From: Halococcoides cellulosivorans
Lineage (GTDB): Archaea; Halobacteriota; Halobacteria; Halobacteriales; Haloarculaceae
DNA: 64,000 nucleotides
NCBI RefSeq assembly: GCF_003058365.1
Contig: NZ_CP028858.1
Coordinates: 992,001-1,056,000 of the forward strand
Direction of reading: 5' to 3'
Part shown: positions 43,300 to 52,500 of the stretch, piece after piece
Layout of the letters: every line of letters starts with the position of its first letter
How positions within the stretch are numbered: the stretch's first letter is position 1
Position numbers and translations under genes: made by a program
The notes under the pieces: model-generated
What the model saw: only the letters and a program-made list of their open reading frames with translations
What the model was told of the DNA's origin: nothing
Databases searched by the model: none

Positions 43300-44307
43300 A
43301 TGGACGCAGTGGTGCTGGCCGGTGGCTTCGCCACCCGGCTCTGGCCGATCACTCGTGACCGCCCGAAGATGTTTCTTCCGATCGGTGACACGACAGTCGT
43401 CGATCGCATCTTCCGAGACCTCGAAGACGACGACCGCGTCGACGACGTCTACGTTTCGACCAACGAGGAGTTCGCGGACGATTTCCGCGAGCACCTGGCC
43501 GACTCGGAGTTCGAGAAGCCGGCCGTCTCCGTCGAGGACGCCAGCGCCGAGAGCGAGAAGTTCGGCGTCGTCGGCGCGCTCGGACAACTCGTCGACCGCG
43601 AAGGGATCGATTCGGACACGCTCGTCATCGCGGGCGACAACCTCATTAGCTTCGGCCTCTCGGAGTTCATCGATACCTTCGAAGAGAACGGCGATACCAC
43701 GATCGCCGCCTACGACGTCGGTGACCTCGAACGCGCGACCCAGTACGGTGTGATCGACGTCGACGGCGATCGCGTCACGGAATTCCAGGAGAAGCCGGAC
43801 GATCCGCCGAGCACGCTCGTCTCCATCGCGTGCTATGCGTTCACCGCCGAGACGCTCGGCCTGTTCGAGACGTATCTCTCCGGCGATAACAACCCCGACG
43901 AGCCGGGCTGGTTTATAACCTGGCTGATCGATCGTGAACCCGTGCGCGCCTTCCCGTTCGAGGGCGCGTGGTTCGACATCGGCACGCCCGACGGCTATCT
44001 CGACGCCGTGTCGTGGTATCTCGACGGTGGGACGCTCGTCCACCCCGACGCTCGCGTCGAGGACAGTGATCTGGGCGCGAACGTTCACGTGATGGAGGGC
44101 GCGACCGTGACGGACTCCACGCTCGAACGCTCGGTCGTGTTCCCGAACGCCACGCTTCGATCGTGTCAGATCTTCTCGTCGATCATCGATCAGAACACCC
44201 AACTCGAAGAAGTGACGCTGTCGAACGCCCAGATCGGGGCGTACACCTCGCTGGTTCAGGAACCGCCGGTGTCTGCGATCTGGGAGCAGAATCGCGATTC
44301 GCAGTAG
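43300..44307 (+). CDS. sugar-phosphate nucleotidyltransferase (glucose-1-phosphate type)
   Basis: A 335-residue enzyme with the NTP_transferase signature at its start (VVLAGGFATRLWPITRDRPKMFLPI), the sugar-binding stretches GDNLISFGLSEFID and EKPDDPPSTLVSIACYAF, and a C-terminal left-handed beta-helix (HPDARVEDSDLGANVHVMEGATV). It activates a sugar phosphate to NDP-sugar, probably NDP-glucose for the adjacent GT4 synthase. The ATG at 43300 starts the signature; a start at 43276 is less likely. It opens the alpha-glucan cluster and converges on malQ. Confidence 0.88.
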   Translation: MDAVVLAGGFATRLWPITRDRPKMFLPIGDTTVVDRIFRDLEDDDRVDDVYVSTNEEFADDFREHLADSEFEKPAVSVEDASAESEKFGVVGALGQLVDREGIDSDTLVIAGDNLISFGLSEFIDTFEENGDTTIAAYDVGDLERATQYGVIDVDGDRVTEFQEKPDDPPSTLVSIACYAFTAETLGLFETYLSGDNNPDEPGWFITWLIDREPVRAFPFEGAWFDIGTPDGYLDAVSWYLDGGTLVHPDARVEDSDLGANVHVMEGATVTDSTLERSVVFPNATLRSCQIFSSIIDQNTQLEEVTLSNAQIGAYTSLVQEPPVSAIWEQNRDSQ

Positions 44308-44340
44308 GCATCGCGTCGTCGCCCGGCTTCGATCGACTGC

Positions 44341-45816
44341 CTACCGCAACGCGGCGTCGGTGGTCGCGCGCAGGCGGTCCGCGAGCGCGTCGTCGAGCGC
44401 CCCCGCGGGCAGTCGCCACGTCCAGTCGTCGCCACCCGCGGGGTCGTTGAGCCGACTCTCGGAGCCCAGATCGAGGAGGTCCTGAACGGGTGCGATCGCG
44501 AGCGCGGCGTCGGACTGCCAGACCGCTTCGAGTAGGTCCCAGACCGCGCGCTCGGCGTCGGTCGCGAGCGCGTACTCCAGACAGGAGCGCTGGCGGTCGT
44601 CGAGGCTCTCGACGTAGCCGCGTGCAGTGTTCGTGTCGTGCGTGGAAGTGTACGCGACGCTCCGTTCGGGATAGCCCGCGGGCTTGTGGCGATGCCGTTC
44701 GGCACACCAGTCCGCGTAGTGGGGCACACGCATCCCTGGGAATTCGAAGCGGTCGCGCAGGGTCGCGAGCGCGTCGTCCAGAAAGCCCAGATCCTCGACG
44801 ATGAACGGCAACGCGCCGTGTTCGGCCCGGACGCGCTCGAAGAACGCTGCGCCGGGGCCCGCGCGCCACTCGCCCGCGGCGGGATCCGATTTCTCGGCGG
44901 GGATCGCCCAGAACGACTCGAACGCTTTGAAGTGATCGATGCGCACGCGATCCACCAGTGCGAGCAGGCGATCGAGTCGCGCGACCCACCAGTCGTACTC
45001 CGGCGCGAGCGCGTCCCAGTCGTAGACGGGCATGCCCCAGCGCTGGCCGTCGTCGCCGGGGTTGGGCGGGACGCCCGCGACCGCCGCGGGGTGGCCGTCC
45101 GCGCGGAGGTCGAACGCCTCGCGATGCGCCCAGACGTCCGCCGAGTCCCACGCGACGTAGATCGGCAGGTCACCGATCAGATCGATTCCGCGGTCGGCGG
45201 CGGCCGCACGGAACCGCTGCCACTGCTCGTCGAAGATCCACTGGACGAACGCGTGATAGGCGATCCGGTCGGCGCGCTCGGTGCGGATCGTCTCTATGGC
45301 GTCGGGATCGCGGCTCGCGAACTCCGCTGGCCAGTCGGCCCAGGGCTGGCCGTCGAACCGCTCGCGCAGCGTGACGAACAGCGAATAGTCGGCCAGCCAC
45401 CCCGCTTCGCGCTCGCGGAACGCCTCGAAGGTCGCGCGTTCCTCGTCGGTCGCCCGGTCTCGAAACCCCTCGAAGGCTGCCTCCAGGCAGTCCTCGGTGA
45501 ACGGGACGACGCGATCGTAGTCGACCCGATCGGTCCGGGGTGCGTCCGCGAGCGCGTCCGCCGACAGCCATCCCCGATCGACGAGATCGGTCAGATCGAC
45601 GAACAACGGGTTGCCCGCGAACGTCGAGACCGACGCGTACGGCGAGTGGCCGTGGACGCCCTGGGTCGGATTGATCGGACAGACCTGCCAGACCGACTGA
45701 TCGGCCCGGTCGAGCCAGTCGAGCACCGCGGTGGTCGCGCCCAGATCACCGATGCCGTGGGGGCCGGGCAGCGAACTCAAATGCAAGAAGATTCCACTCT
45801 CTCGATCGAGCGCCAT
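44341..45816 (-). CDS. malQ: 4-alpha-glucanotransferase (amylomaltase, GH77)
   Basis: A 491-residue GH77 enzyme that transfers maltosyl units between alpha-1,4-glucans. The N-terminus SGIFLHLSSLPGPHGIGDLG and WQVCPINPTQGVHGHSPYAS are typical. The catalytic stretch VRIDHFKAFESFWAIP holds the nucleophile Asp; FIVEDLGFL holds the acid/base region; YTSTHDTNTARG the third Asp. The ATG at 45816 (MALDRESGIFLHLS) was chosen over an upstream in-frame start at 45867. It acts in the cytoplasm. It diverges from the GT4 gene across 145 bp. Confidence 0.94.
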   Translation of the reverse strand: MALDRESGIFLHLSSLPGPHGIGDLGATTAVLDWLDRADQSVWQVCPINPTQGVHGHSPYASVSTFAGNPLFVDLTDLVDRGWLSADALADAPRTDRVDYDRVVPFTEDCLEAAFEGFRDRATDEERATFEAFREREAGWLADYSLFVTLRERFDGQPWADWPAEFASRDPDAIETIRTERADRIAYHAFVQWIFDEQWQRFRAAAADRGIDLIGDLPIYVAWDSADVWAHREAFDLRADGHPAAVAGVPPNPGDDGQRWGMPVYDWDALAPEYDWWVARLDRLLALVDRVRIDHFKAFESFWAIPAEKSDPAAGEWRAGPGAAFFERVRAEHGALPFIVEDLGFLDDALATLRDRFEFPGMRVPHYADWCAERHRHKPAGYPERSVAYTSTHDTNTARGYVESLDDRQRSCLEYALATDAERAVWDLLEAVWQSDAALAIAPVQDLLDLGSESRLNDPAGGDDWTWRLPAGALDDALADRLRATTDAALR

Positions 45817-45961
45817 GGACTGAGCAGTCGGGCCCCGCCCAAGAAGGCGGTGGTTGGCGTCTGGCACCCATCGAGTGCGTCAATTTGGTGCCCTCGAACG
45901 AACCCGTCAGATCCCCGCCGGAACCAACCGGTAAGTACACCCCCCTCTAATCGCCGGCCAA

Positions 45962-47011
45962 ATGGTTCCGCACGTCCTCATGCTGGGCTGGGGGTTCCCC
46001 CCGAACGTGAGTGGTGGTCTCGACACGGCCGTCGGTGAACTGTTCGAGCAGTTCGACACTCGCGACGACGTGGCGATCGATCTGGTCCTCCCCGAGGAGT
46101 ACGCCCCCGACCGCCCGCACGTCCACGGCGTGCCCACGGGCGAGGGCGACGTCCGCGAGCGGATCAACCGCCTCTCGGAGACGTTCGTCGATCGGGCGGC
46201 CGACGCCGACATCGTCCACACCCACGACTGGTTCGGCTACGGCCCCGGGTCACGCGCGCACGCCGCTCACGACATCGAGTGGGTGACGACCTACCACTCG
46301 CTGACGAGCGATCGGAATCGCGATCCGCCCGCCCGCGAACGCGAGACCGAACAGCGCATCGTCGATCAGGCCGATCACCTCGTCGCCGTCAGCGATCTGG
46401 TCCGCCGATCGATCGACGCCGAATACGGCGGCGAGTCGCACGTCATCCACAACGGCTTCTCCAGCGTCGAGGCGACGGGCCGGGATCTCAAAGCCGAGTT
46501 GGACGTCGCGGGCGACATGCTGTTTTTCGTCGGCCGGCACACCCACCAGAAAGGCATCGAACACCTCGTCTACGCGCTCGACCGGTTCGATCCCGGCGAG
46601 GTGACGCTCGTCGTCGGCGGGACGGGCCACCTGACCGACCGATTGAAAGCGTTCGTCGACCTGCTCGGTATCGAGGAGATGGTCGAGTTCGTGGGCTACG
46701 TGCCCGAACCCGACCTCGGGGATTACTACGCCAGCGCTGACGCGTTCGTCTCGCCGTCGCTGTCGGAACCGTTCGGTATCACGATCGTCGAATCGCTGTC
46801 GGTCGGGACGCGCGTCGTCGCGTGTGAGTCCGGCGCCGCCGAGGTGCTCCCCGAGGGCTGTCTGACCGAGGTCGACCCCCACTCACGCTCGATCGCGCGT
46901 GGGATCCGCGAGGCGCTCGATGCGGGTCCGCTCCCGGCATACGACCCACGCGGCTGGGACACCGTGGCCGACGAACACGTGGAGTTCTACCGCTCGATTT
47001 TGGCGGACTGA
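45962..47011 (+). CDS. GT4-type glycosyltransferase, probable glycogen synthase
   Basis: A 349-residue GT-B enzyme. It begins MVPHVLMLGWGFPPNVSGGLDTAVGEL, with the glycine-rich loop, continues with DIVHTHDWFGYGPG and FFVGRHTHQKGIEHLVYALDRF, and has the catalytic E-x7-E in SEPFGITIVESLSVG. The order GGL-loop plus HDWF resembles starch/glycogen synthases of archaea. Its partners (nucleotidyltransferase, MalQ, GH13, GH15) support a storage-glucan role; an alternative acceptor is possible. Its 3' end overlaps the convergent gene by 25 bp. Confidence 0.82.
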   Translation: MVPHVLMLGWGFPPNVSGGLDTAVGELFEQFDTRDDVAIDLVLPEEYAPDRPHVHGVPTGEGDVRERINRLSETFVDRAADADIVHTHDWFGYGPGSRAHAAHDIEWVTTYHSLTSDRNRDPPARERETEQRIVDQADHLVAVSDLVRRSIDAEYGGESHVIHNGFSSVEATGRDLKAELDVAGDMLFFVGRHTHQKGIEHLVYALDRFDPGEVTLVVGGTGHLTDRLKAFVDLLGIEEMVEFVGYVPEPDLGDYYASADAFVSPSLSEPFGITIVESLSVGTRVVACESGAAEVLPEGCLTEVDPHSRSIARGIREALDAGPLPAYDPRGWDTVADEHVEFYRSILAD

Positions 47012-47454
47012 CCCGCCCTCGACTCGTCGTCGCACAAGACGCGTACGTCGGTCACGGGTTCGGGGTGGACCACCCGGAAGCCAGTCTCCGTCGGCGTCAC
47101 GCCCATGCGTTCCGGCCGGGCCCGTGCCGACCCGTACGTGCTCTGCTCGCTCATGCCCTCGTAGGGACTGTCAGCGACGCCGTCGGTCGCTCCGTCGTAG
47201 GGGCTGTCGCCGCGCGGGGGCGCATCGCTGATCCCCTCGTACGGGCTGTCGTCGCGCGGGCCTTCGCTGCCGTCGTAGGGGCTCTCGCCCGGCCGATGCG
47301 ACGTCGGTTCGTCCTCGTCGGCCTCCGGCGGGAGGTAGACCCGCTCGCCCGATGCGGACTCGACGACGACCGCTGCGGACCGACTGCCTGCGACCCGAAC
47401 GATCGTGCGGTCGTCGTCGATCTCGGTCGTGATCGTCACCGATTGCGTGCTCAT
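46987..47454 (-). CDS. hypothetical protein with four SPY(D/E)G repeats
   Basis: A 155-residue soluble protein. The N-terminal part (about 1-45) is a small beta domain (MSTQSVTITTEIDDDRTIVRV, then AAVVVESASGERVYLPP). The middle (about 55-100) is low-complexity with four SPYDG/SPYEG units spaced by about 13-15 residues (ESPYDGSEG, DSPYEGISD, DSPYDGATD, DSPYEGMSE). The C-terminus returns to ordered sequence (GFRVVHPEPVTDVRVLCDD). I do not recognise a function. It overlaps the glycosyltransferase convergently by 25 bp and is divergent from the GH13 gene. Confidence 0.6.
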   Translation of the reverse strand: MSTQSVTITTEIDDDRTIVRVAGSRSAAVVVESASGERVYLPPEADEDEPTSHRPGESPYDGSEGPRDDSPYEGISDAPPRGDSPYDGATDGVADSPYEGMSEQSTYGSARARPERMGVTPTETGFRVVHPEPVTDVRVLCDDESRAGQSAKIER

Positions 47455-47533
47455 GGAGATCCTTTCACCTCGACGGTCGTAAGGTTGAGCTTATCCGAAG
47501 GAAAAAGACCACCCCGCCCTCTGGTTCGAGTAG

Positions 47534-49465
47534 ATGCACCATCCCGGACCACCGCGATTCATCGCTGCGGGCGAGACGATCGACCTCGCCCCACGCGATC
47601 CCGATCCCGACGCGACCTATCGCTGGTCGCTGACGACGCCCGACGACTCGGCGGTCAGCGTCGGCACCGACCCGGTCGAACAGTTCACGCCCGACGTCTC
47701 GGGGACCTACGTCGCCCACCTCGACGCCCCCGACGGCACGCACGATCAGACGATCCACGTCTTCGGCCCCGAGGCCAGTACGGGCCTCGTCGAGGGCGAA
47801 CGGTCGGGCGAGTCCGGATCGCCTGCCTACAGCGCCCCCGAAGCGGCCGATCGTGACCCCGGCGGTCGTCCGCGCGTTCACCTCGACGGGCACGTCGAGG
47901 ACGACCGGGTCGTCGTCCACGCCGCGGCGCTGCCCAACCCCGCGGGCGAGGAGTCGCCCGCCGACCTCGACGTGGCCTTCCTCGTCGACGATCGCGATTC
48001 GATCGACCGCCGCCTCCTCGACGTCGACGGGCGCGAGATAGCGATTCCGATCGCCGCGATCGACGACCGCGTGCGGATCTCCGCCAGCGCAGTCGGCGGC
48101 GCTGGCTACAGCGTCCCCGATGCGATCGAGATCGAGGTGTCGGACGAGGCGGTCACGATCGACCGGCCGTACGACCCGCCCGAGTGGGCCGTCGACGCCC
48201 AGATCTACGAGATCTACGTCCGGACGTTCCCGGGCCAGGACGCCGCCGCGGACGGCGAGGGCCACGCGGCGGGCGAGCGGTCGGTGTTCGACGCGATCGT
48301 CGATCGACTCGACTACATCCAGTCGCTCGGCGTCGACACCCTCTGGCTCACGCCCGTCCTGGAGAACGACCACGCGCCCCACGGCTACAACATCACGGAC
48401 TTCTTCGCGATCGCCGAGGATCTGGGCACGCGCGAGGACTACGAGCGCCTGATCGAGGCGGCCCACGAGCGCGATCTGCGCGTCCTGTTCGACCTGGTCT
48501 GCAATCACACCGCGCGCGATCACCCGTACTATCAGGCCGCCGTCGGCGACCCCGACAGCGCCCACCACGAGTTTTACGAGTGGCGTGGGCCGGGCGAGCC
48601 AGAGACGTACTTCGACTGGGAGTACATCGCGAACGTCGACTTCTCGAAGCTGCGCGTCCGCAGACACATGCTCGACGCGGTCGACGAGTGGGCGCCGCTG
48701 GTCGATGGCTTCCGCATCGACATGGCGTGGGCGGTGCCCGATTCGTTCTGGAAGGAGGTCCACGACCGGGTGAAAGCACTCGATGCGGAGTTTCTCCTCC
48801 TGGACGAGACGATCCCGTACATCCCGGACTTCCAGGACGGCTGTTTCGACATGCACTTCGACTCGACGACCTACGCCGCGCTCCGGCGGGTGGGCAACGG
48901 CGAGGACGCTGATGCCCTTCTGGGGGCGATCGACGAGCGCGCGGAGATCGGGTTCCCGCCGCACGCGGGGTTCATGCTGTACGCCGAGAACCACGACGAG
49001 TCCCGCTACATCGTCGACTGTGGCCGCGAGTCCGCGATGGCGGCGGCGGGCGCGTTGTTCACCTTGCCCGGGTCGCCACTGCTGTATGCCGGCCAGGAGT
49101 TCGGCCAGCGCGGCAAGCGCGACGATCTGGCGTGGGCTCACGCCGACGAACCGCTGCGGGAGTTCGTCCGGTCGCTGGCCGACGTTCGGAGCACCGATCC
49201 TGCCCTGTCGGCGCGGGCGGACTGCCGGCGCGTCGCGTACACCGTCGCGGACGGCTGGCCGGACCGGGTCACCGCGTTCGCCCGTGTCACCGACGACGCG
49301 GCCAGTGTCGTCGTGCTCAACTTCGGTGAGGACGCGGCGACGGTGACGGTCCCGGCGGCCGCCAGCGACCACGATGCGGTCACCGACGAGCGGATCGGAA
49401 CGCCCGACGGGCTGGTCGTCGAGCGGGTCGCGGTCCTGCCCGCCGATCGATCCCGCCTCGACTGA
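47534..49465 (+). CDS. cytoplasmic GH13 alpha-amylase/maltodextrin-hydrolase-like enzyme
   Basis: A 643-residue GH13 enzyme without a signal peptide. The N-terminal 210 residues form Ig-like beta domains (TYRWSLTTPDDSAVSVG onward). The TIM barrel begins DAQIYEIYVRTFPG and carries DTLWLTPVLENDHAPHGYN, LFDLVCNHTARDHPYYQ, nucleophile D396 in DGFRIDMAW, acid/base E425 in LLLDET, and D488 in AENHDES. A C-terminal beta domain follows. It probably trims alpha-1,4/1,6-glucans inside the cell. It precedes the GH15 gene by 54 bp in one direction. Confidence 0.93.
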   Translation: MHHPGPPRFIAAGETIDLAPRDPDPDATYRWSLTTPDDSAVSVGTDPVEQFTPDVSGTYVAHLDAPDGTHDQTIHVFGPEASTGLVEGERSGESGSPAYSAPEAADRDPGGRPRVHLDGHVEDDRVVVHAAALPNPAGEESPADLDVAFLVDDRDSIDRRLLDVDGREIAIPIAAIDDRVRISASAVGGAGYSVPDAIEIEVSDEAVTIDRPYDPPEWAVDAQIYEIYVRTFPGQDAAADGEGHAAGERSVFDAIVDRLDYIQSLGVDTLWLTPVLENDHAPHGYNITDFFAIAEDLGTREDYERLIEAAHERDLRVLFDLVCNHTARDHPYYQAAVGDPDSAHHEFYEWRGPGEPETYFDWEYIANVDFSKLRVRRHMLDAVDEWAPLVDGFRIDMAWAVPDSFWKEVHDRVKALDAEFLLLDETIPYIPDFQDGCFDMHFDSTTYAALRRVGNGEDADALLGAIDERAEIGFPPHAGFMLYAENHDESRYIVDCGRESAMAAAGALFTLPGSPLLYAGQEFGQRGKRDDLAWAHADEPLREFVRSLADVRSTDPALSARADCRRVAYTVADGWPDRVTAFARVTDDAASVVVLNFGEDAATVTVPAAASDHDAVTDERIGTPDGLVVERVAVLPADRSRLD

Positions 49466-49519
49466 GACAATATCCGCGTCGGTCGGGGGTTTATTGCCTG
49501 GCTTGCGCTTGAGTCAGGT

Positions 49520-52500
49520 ATGCGGCTGACGACGGCCCTCAACGAATACAAGCGGTCCCGGCACGACCGGTTCCCCGAGGAATCGCGGACCACCCGGGGA
49601 TCGTTCTCGGGGTTCGACGACCGACTGGTCCACGTCGACCCCCACGGCTCGATCCGGGACTACTCCTCCCCGCTGTCGGGGCTGTACGGGATCGATCGCT
49701 CACAGCTCGGCATCGAGACGGCGGACGGCGTCCACTGGTTTGCCGACCTGGACACCATCCGCCAGCACTACTATCGCGACACCCGACTGGTCGAGACCGA
49801 GTACGACGCCGGATCGTACACCGTCCACCAGTACGATCTGACGCTCGGGCGGGCCCACGTCACCCACGTCGAACTCCGGGGGTCGGTCCCGCCAGACGCC
49901 CGCCTGGTCGCGTTCGTCACGATGGCGCCCGAAGGCAAGGAAGGCGGTGTCGGCGCGCTGATCCACGACGACGGCGGGCCGGGCGGCACGCAGGCCCTGG
50001 AGGTGTATCACCGGACCGAACACGACTATCTCGCGGCGTCGACGGGGCTGGATTCGGTCCGCGGGCAACGCCCCGAGCAGTTCGACGAACTGCTCGACGA
50101 CGACCCCGTCGAGTTCCCGCGCGGTGACGACATTCGCACCTACGACCAGACCCGTCTGACCGGCGATTTCGTCGTGACCGCGCCGCTCGAACGCGCCGGG
50201 CGTGGCTCGCGGACGACGCTCGTGAGTCAACTCTCCGATCACGGCGAGATCACGCGCGGCACTGCGCTCGCAGACCTTCGCCGGTGTGCGATCGATCACG
50301 ACAGCGCCGAGTCGCTCCGGGCCGCCGCGCGCGACCGGACGGTCGTCTCCGTCCCGGAGTCCGTCCCGCGCTCTGATCTCGTCCGGTCGGACGTCCGCGT
50401 GCTCGATCTGCTGAGCGTGCGCTCTGGCGGGCACATCGCCGCCCCCGAGTTCGACACCTTTTTCGCGAACTCCGGGGGGTATGGCTACGTCTGGTTCCGC
50501 GACGACGCCGCCGTCGCGACGCACCTCCTCGCGGCGGGCGATCGGTTCGGCCTGGCGGTCACCGGCGCGGCCGAGCGCAGCGCGAAATTCCACTGTCGGA
50601 ATCAGTTGCCCGACGGCACCTGGCCCCACCGCGTCTGGGCGGTCGACGGGTCGCTCGCGCCGGGGTGGGCCAACGCCAACGTCGAGCGTAACGACGACTC
50701 CGTCGAATATCAGGCCGACCAGACCGCGTCGGTCACGGCCTTCCTCGCGACCGTCCTCGACGAGCGCCACGGCCACCTCGACGAGTCGCTGACCGTCGAC
50801 ATTCGCGAGACGATCGTCGACGCCGTCGACGCCATCGAGCGCGACCTCGCAGACAACGGCCTGCCCGCGCCGTGTCAGAACGTCTGGGAGGACTCGGTCG
50901 GGCAGTTCTGTCACACCGCCGCCGAGACGCTGCGCGCGCTCTCGCTGGTCGCGGACGCGCCGATCCGCCAGCCGATGCGCGAGCGCGCGCTCACCATCGC
51001 CGAGACCGTCCTCGAAGGGATCGACCAGCTGTGGGATCCCGATCGGGAGGCGTACGTGATGGCGTTGATCGACGGAGAGCCCGACGGCCGGATCGACGCC
51101 GCGAGCGTCGCGCTCGTCGAGGCCGTCCTCGCGTACGACGCCGTCGAGGGCACGATCGTCGACCAGCGGCTCCTCGATCGCCTCCGCTCGCACGTCGAGA
51201 CGGTGATCGAGACGCTGTATCGCGACCCCGACGGGCCTGTCGAGGGCCTCGTCCGCTACGAGGACGACCGCTGGCGACGCGCCGAGCAGACGGAGCCGAA
51301 GATCTGGTCGGTCGCGACGGCCTGGGCCGCGCTCGCGAGTGCCCGCCTGGGGACGGCGTTCGAACAGCGCGACGCCGACGGGAGTGGCCTGCTGGAGCGG
51401 GCGGGCGAACTGTACGCACTGCTCGGTCCGGACGGGCCGTTGACCACCGACGCGGGCTATCTTGCCGAGCAGGTCTTCGACGACGGCACCCCCGACAGCG
51501 CGAGTCCGCTGGGCTGGTCGCACGCGCTCCGTCTGCACACGACTGCCGTGCTCGATGCAGCGGACGCACTCCCCTCGACCGCCGAGATCGAAGGCCCCGC
51601 CGAGCGCCCGACGTGGACGACCGGCGAGAAGTTCGGCGTGCTGACGGCCGCCGACCACGAGGTCGACGACCCGTCGCGCGTGTGGGCGACGCTCACGCGC
51701 GGTGCGGTCACCGAGGTCCGGTTCCCGCGGGTCGATCTGATGAACCTCCGGACGCTCGACTTTCTCGTTCGATCGGTCGACGACGAGTCGACGATCCGGA
51801 CCCACCGCGAGACGCGTCGGGCCGACGACGACCTCGACCGCCAGGTCGAACCGCGCGCCGACGACTCGCTGCGGTTCGCGCACGTCTTCGAGACGACGCC
51901 CGACGCCAACCACGACTGGACGCTCACCGTCGAGTACGCCACCGATCCCGCCCACGACGCGCTGGTCGCCGCCCTCGACTTCGAGGCTCACGACGGCGGC
52001 GACTACGAGGTGTACGCCGTCGCAGACGTCGCGCTCACGAACTCCGCGGCCGCCGATCGCGGCATTCGACTCGGATCGAAGGGCCAGCGTCATCTCGCGG
52101 CCCGGGATCCGACGGCCTACACCGCCGACGCCGACGAGCCACTGCTCGCTGACGAGGACGGCGAAGCCTACTCCGCCGCGGTCGCGATGGCCTCCCGGAG
52201 TCGGTTCGACTGGGCGACCGTCGCCGCGGCGGGCAGCGAGGAGTTGCGCGCGCTGTTCCGCGACGGGCAGGTGCCCGAGACCCGGACCGCCGTCGACGGC
52301 GCGAACGTCGTCTTGCTCGGCCGCGTCGGGACCGGCACGGCGGTCGCGGAGTCGATCGCGCTGGGCTTCGCGCGCCACGCCGACACCGCCGCGGCGCTCG
52401 GCGCGGCGACCGGCGCGCTCGATCGGGGGTACGACACCGTCGTCGACGCCTACGACGCCACGTGGGCCGAGCGACTCGACGGCGTCACCCTGCCCGATTC

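Noticed and set aside
42782-43753. 323-residue MOSC protein reaching into the nucleotidyltransferase gene
   Set aside because: Only residues up to about 150 match MOSC_N. After 43300 the frame is an out-of-frame reading of the real nucleotidyltransferase, so the gene was called decayed instead.
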